The notes under the pieces: model-generated | Database searches by the model: none | What the model was told of the DNA's origin: nothing | What the model saw: only the letters and a program-made list of their open reading frames with translations | Assembly: GCA_028673005.1 (NCBI GenBank) | Contig: CM054117.1 | Span: 49,507,370-49,571,369 of the forward strand | DNA length: 64,000 nt | Source of the DNA: Tanypteryx hageni | Taxonomy: Eukaryota > Arthropoda > Insecta > Odonata > Petaluridae | Direction of reading: 5' to 3' | Part shown: piece by piece, positions 60,711 through 64,000 of the stretch | Layout of the letters: the number at the start of each line of letters is the position of its first letter | Numbering within the stretch: position 1 is the stretch's first letter | Made by a program: the position numbers and the translations under genes

Positions 60711-60732
60711 GACAACATCATATGATGTTGTC
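60711..60732. repeat. Perfect 22-bp palindrome, with two related motifs nearby
   Basis: The sequence 60711-60732 equals its own reverse complement and centres on CATATG. Related motifs sit at 60673-60692 (agaacatcatatgatgtcgc) and 59600-59617 (atgatgtcatatgatgtc). The following bases (ccgcagcaaatgtgttaa) resemble a piggyBac MITE terminus, which could be their origin. Confidence 0.7.
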
Positions 60733-61906
60733 CGCAGCAAATGTGTTAATTTGTGCAAGTAAATAGGGTTAATATAAAACAAATAATTGCTTTGAAAACC
60801 GTATAGCTAAATGTTCCCTGCGTGCACTTGGCAGTCTTATTAATTAGGCAGTCAGAATGTGATGCTCACGTAACACATACAGACATCCCTTACCCATGGT
60901 TCTTACTTAAACTTACGTGCAAGATGAAATTTAGTTCCTAATAAATGGAATGATACTTATGCACACTTGCCTCGACTGAGATTTCACCAAGTTTAAATCA
61001 TTGCAGCATTGTCAGATACTAAAAACTAAACCCAGTAAAGATAAAAAAATTGTTCATTGTGTTAAGGAATTTCCTTTTACAAACTTTGTTATGATTGTTT
61101 TTTCGTACCAGGATGAATTTTTCTTGTGCTAAATCAATATTTTTGTTATGATGATATTCATTAAAATAAAACATTTTTACATAATGTTACATAGTAAATT
61201 GGAATGGGATGGAATATAATTTTGTTTTACTAAATATTTCATTACTCCGGTGTTTGTTACACCAACATTTTACTGTACCTTGTGTGGATAATCGTAAACA
61301 TCTGATACAAATTCTATTCCCAAAGGCTAGTGCCATCACTTGAAAGATCATGGAGATGCATCCATAAGTGAGTAGTAGATTTTAAACGTGTACTTATCGG
61401 TATTAGATGCAGAGTTCACACAGCGCACATTTAGCTATACAAGTCTGGAAGCAATTATTTATGTTTTAGATAACCCCTGTTAATTTTATGAATTAAGTTT
61501 CTCGAAAACATTATATTTAACTGTTATCATGCCATAATGTTATCTAAATATTGCCAGATACGGACCCAATCATGGGTGGAAATGATACATGATGGTCCTT
61601 TCTAACTGCCTTGATGAACCAAAATACTTTTTCCTGAAAAAATCTTTAAAAAACCAGGATACGTCGTATATGCAGAGAAATATGGTATTCAATTCACGGG
61701 ATCAGTGGGTTTGTAAGTGTCAGTACTGAATACAGTAAGAATCATACCTTCAGACTGAGACTGATTTTGGGAGTCATTTTTCTGGGGTCAAAGTGCATCT
61801 TATAGCCCAAAAAAATATGGTACATATTATTCATTGGGTCCATTAAATAATGTCTTGCATAGAAATAAATTAATTGTGAGATTATCATTGTTAATCTTTT
61901 TCCCAG

Positions 61907-62019
61907 ATACAGATCCTTATATTGATGTAATTGGAACTTCACCAGTTTTTGAACCTGATGCTGATAATACTCTCTGCCAGATATCCAGTGTTTGTAGCCT
62001 TCATCCAAATGAACAAGTG
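61907..62019 (+). CDS. Zinc-finger gene, coding exon 6
   Basis: Acceptor tttttcccag, entered in phase 1. It encodes DTDPYIDVIGTSPVFEPDAD followed by NTLCQISSVCSLHPNEQV. Two donors are possible one codon apart (CAA|GTGGTT and GTG|GTTAGT), both in phase 0. I prefer the second. The result differs by one valine. Confidence 0.75.
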
Positions 62020-62598
62020 GTTAGTATCAGTTCTATAATCTAAATTTCCTTTTGAAATGGTGATATTTTTATCATGCAAAGTGAATTTAAAAAATTAAAT
62101 CTAGATTCACAAATTTTGTAATATGTTATGGGTTCAACTTTGAATACTATTTTATGAAAACAGTAATATAATAAGGAACAACATATCTTTATAGAATTTC
62201 CACTGTTTAATTAAATGGAGGTAGTTGTATCCTTATTTTAGCATAATGCAATTCTACAAAGCTATATATTTGGTAGTGAATTATATGAAAAAATTGTAAA
62301 ACAATTTATAAAAAATACATGAAGAAGAAACTTAATGAATTTTAATCAGCACTCTTCATGAATTTTATTATAATAATTTTAGAAATACAAGATGTTGATT
62401 ATTTCATTTTTTTAAATACATATTTTGTGTTCAAGTTCTTAACCACTTACTATGAGTCATTTGAATTGTTTAGCAGTCCTCTATAAAAAATGTCAGAATG
62501 AGAGGTATTTTTCAAAAACCTTATAGATCATGGAAGTATTTCAGTGTATGCTATATTATGCTGTAATATATCAAGCCTCCTATGTTTGTTTTTTATAG
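62020..62598 (+). other. Intron of zinc-finger gene (0.6 kb)
   Basis: AT-rich, no recognisable feature apart from the acceptor ttttttatag. Confidence 0.7.
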
Positions 62599-63337
62599 CC
62601 AGAAGATTTCATAAAAGCTGTGTCAGAAAATGAACCTCCAGACTTAAACACTTTGGCAGCATACAGTCCTAGTACTACTCCTGTTTATTTTATTGCACCA
62701 CAAACGTTCAGTTCCTCACAGCCCATTGAAAGTGTCCATTCTCCTGTAGTTGGTGTTCCTGTTATTAATACAAATGCATCGTCTAGGCTAATACCTATTG
62801 CACCAAAAACTCATTTGAGTAACATGATGCAAAATAGTTATCCTAGTACTTCCCTTGGAGTAACCAACTTCCTACCACAAGAACTTGACAAAGTTGCTGC
62901 ACCTAGGCTGAGGACCATTGCTCCAAAACCTCATTTGAGTAATCTGCCGGAAAATAATAGCTCAAACTTCAGCAGTGGTGTAACTAAGTTTTTGCCGCAA
63001 GAACTAGAAAATGGAAAAGGTTTTAAAAATGAAAATACTGCAGTGCCACCAAAGAAAAGTTCATACAATGACAGTTCTGTCAGTCAAACTATGTCTCAGT
63101 CACCTAATCAGGCTAAAGTTTGTTCAATTATGAGAGCTTGTTTGTATGCTAAAGCTTCAAAGACTCCAAATGTTTTTAATCATGTAATCAATAATAAAAT
63201 GAAGCTCTGTCACTTGTTCAAGTGCATGGGTCGTCTGTGTAGTTTTACTACTGATGAACCCACATTGTTCCTGTCACATTATCTTGGCCATGAATCTCTG
63301 GAGTCTGGTGCTGCTTCCTCAACTGGTGGCTATTCAG
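62599..63337 (+). CDS. Zinc-finger gene, coding exon 7
   Basis: Acceptor ttttttatag, donor TTCAG|GTAATC. It enters in phase 0 and leaves in phase 1. It begins PEDFIKAVSENEPPDLNTLA. It contains a twofold peptide repeat of about 37 residues around IAPKxHLSN and FLPQELE (62788-63012) and ends with a Cys/His-rich block, CSIMRACLYAKA then CMGRLCSFTTDEPTLFLSHY, that looks like one or two degenerate zinc fingers. The gene continues beyond this exon; no compatible next exon lies within the window. Confidence 0.82.
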
Positions 63338-64000
63338 GTAATCTTAATTTGGTGTCATAATATGAAATCGCTAATTTTCATTACCCTTTAAGCTGCTTAG
63401 CCATACATTTGTATTGATCTTTGATTCTCCCTTATGAGATTTGTGAATAGGTTAATGGTTGTTTCTTTCTGATATTTTTTGTGTCTATTTATATTTTGCT
63501 GCTAGTCCCTATCATTTATAGAAGCCTTTGATATTTATGATCCTTGGTTTATTAACACTGAAATCGTATTTGATTTCTTAACCCTAGAGTGGTCGCGCCC
63601 AATTATAAAACACCAGTGGTCCCACATTGTACAAAGTGCAACATTTGTCATAATATAAGTTAAACGTCTCTTTATTACTAAATTCGATCAAGGTAATCAT
63701 ATAGACTTACTATAACTCAACTTCTTTTATTAAACAGTTGAGTAGTCATTCAAAATAAATAAAACACTGTAAAACAATGGAATGGTACATATTGTCCAAA
63801 AGGAACTTTTCTGAAAATAATTTGGTTACAATTTTATAATATATTATAAATAATTTAAAACATTATTGTTATTGATCTTGCCAATCTAAGTATCTTTTAG
63901 AAACAGTTTTAATTTCACAGTGGTTTTTGCAAGTGAAGTATGTCCGGCTTATCCCATTTCAGTGGAATAAGTTGCTGGAGATGTGATAATGAAATGCTAA
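63338..64000 (+). other. Intron of zinc-finger gene, 5' end
   Basis: From 63582 on the sequence appears to be a piggyBac-like element. Candidate acceptors at 63920 and 63962 both lead to early stops in the required phase, so no exon is called. Confidence 0.5.
63582..64000 (-). mobile_element. piggyBac-like element, partial at window end
   Basis: TTAA (63578-63581) is followed by CCCTAGAGTGGTCGCGCCCA, a typical piggyBac-type terminus. On the minus strand at 63870-63995 a reading frame contains GISRTYFTCKNHCEIK and RYLDWQD, reminiscent of the Cys-rich C-terminal domain of piggyBac transposases, with at least one stop. The other end lies outside the window. Confidence 0.45.

Larger units (their letters stand above)
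59255..61820. mobile_element. pogo-like MITE, copy 2
   Basis: Left end CCATATTTTTAGGGCTATAA after TA; right end, in reverse, CCATATTTTTTTGGGCTATA before TA (61821-61822). A second right-type terminus lies at about 61686 (in reverse ACCATATTTCTCTGCATATA), so the end is duplicated or two elements overlap. It lacks the Harbinger-like MITE found in copy 1 but carries its own insertions between 59400 and 60770. Confidence 0.7.
57505..61906 (+). other. Intron of zinc-finger gene (4.4 kb)
   Basis: Holds a Tigger-type MITE (57688-58172), the second pogo-like MITE copy (59255-61820), a dispersed repeat with a B box (59960-60190) and three CATATG-centred palindromic motifs (59600, 60673 and 60711). 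58175-59250 shows nothing recognisable. Confidence 0.6.
43794..63337 (+). other. Large nuclear zinc-finger protein gene, Sov-like, 3' end outside window
   Basis: Seven coding exons joined in consistent phases encode 2,507 residues and the frame is still open. In order: an acidic N-terminus with a helical block (RVQRLQHYVPFLKKMIEHLE), a long disordered region with short peptide repeats, an RG patch, two DPR[LR] motifs, many Lys/Arg clusters that could serve as nuclear localisation signals, a PxVxL pentamer (PRVVL), four C2H2-like fingers, an acidic stretch with a casein-kinase-like Ser/Asp run, and a further finger. Very large size, RG box, PxVxL and late fingers are the features reported for Drosophila Small ovary (Sov), which binds HP1a. 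I infer a Sov-like chromatin protein; orthology is not proven here. Confidence 0.7.

Noticed and set aside
63921..64000. Possible next exon of the zinc-finger gene (reading ISCWRCDNEML in one frame after the acceptor at 63962)
   Set aside because: The donor at 63337 leaves phase 1, and both acceptors give an early stop in that phase. The stretch lies inside a piggyBac-like element that starts at 63582.

Overview
The window is AT-rich nuclear DNA from an animal, most likely an insect. Coding exons are short with GT..AG introns, and the introns hold many decayed cut-and-paste DNA transposons (hAT, pogo/Tigger, mariner, piggyBac, an IS630/Tc1-like element with very long inverted repeats, a Harbinger-like MITE) plus at least one tRNA-derived SINE. 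No CRISPR array, operon, rRNA or convincing functional tRNA was seen. The species cannot be named from the sequence alone.

Layout: (1) 1 to about 38,945, plus strand: the 3' part of the eIF4E-transporter gene (4E-T / EIF4ENIF1). Seven internal exons and the terminal exon can be placed exactly, all with compatible splice phases; the stop codon is at 37067-37069. The two largest introns (11852-22209 and 22432-36866) consist largely of nested transposons. (2) About 38,950-43,800: end of the first gene, a probable promoter and 5' untranslated exon of the next gene, then its first intron. (3) 43,794 to beyond 64,000, plus strand: a very large nuclear zinc-finger protein gene, at least 2,500 codons, still open at the window end. 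It has an N-terminal helical segment, a long disordered basic/acidic region with an RG-rich patch, a PxVxL pentamer (the consensus for binding HP1 chromoshadow domains) and C2H2-type zinc fingers in its C-terminal third. This architecture resembles Drosophila Small ovary (Sov), an HP1-associated heterochromatin factor, but that assignment is inference.

Most transposons have ends that could be read directly as inverted repeats with target-site duplications: 8 bp for hAT, TA for pogo/Tigger, TTAA for piggyBac, TTA for the Harbinger-like MITE. Several are nested, which gives a relative order of insertion: hAT inside hAT at 25,981-27,870; Tigger inside a THAP-domain fragment at 14,172; a Tigger-like element inside one arm of a palindromic repeat at 23,300; a Harbinger-like MITE inside a pogo-like MITE at 47,616. 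The last case is confirmed by a second, uninterrupted copy of the host MITE at 59,255. All transposase genes are broken; the least damaged is the Tigger transposase at 14,403-16,221, with one evident frameshift at a homopolymer.

The two host genes are independent. 4E-T acts in cytoplasmic P-bodies in mRNA repression, while the second gene has the features of a chromatin protein. No new defence or regulatory system was found. The most unusual items are the IS630/Tc1-like element with ~0.8-kb terminal inverted repeats and ATTA flanks, the abutting AT-cored inverted repeats at 9,185-9,422, the interrupted palindrome with one tandemly triplicated arm, and the candidate Sov-like protein.
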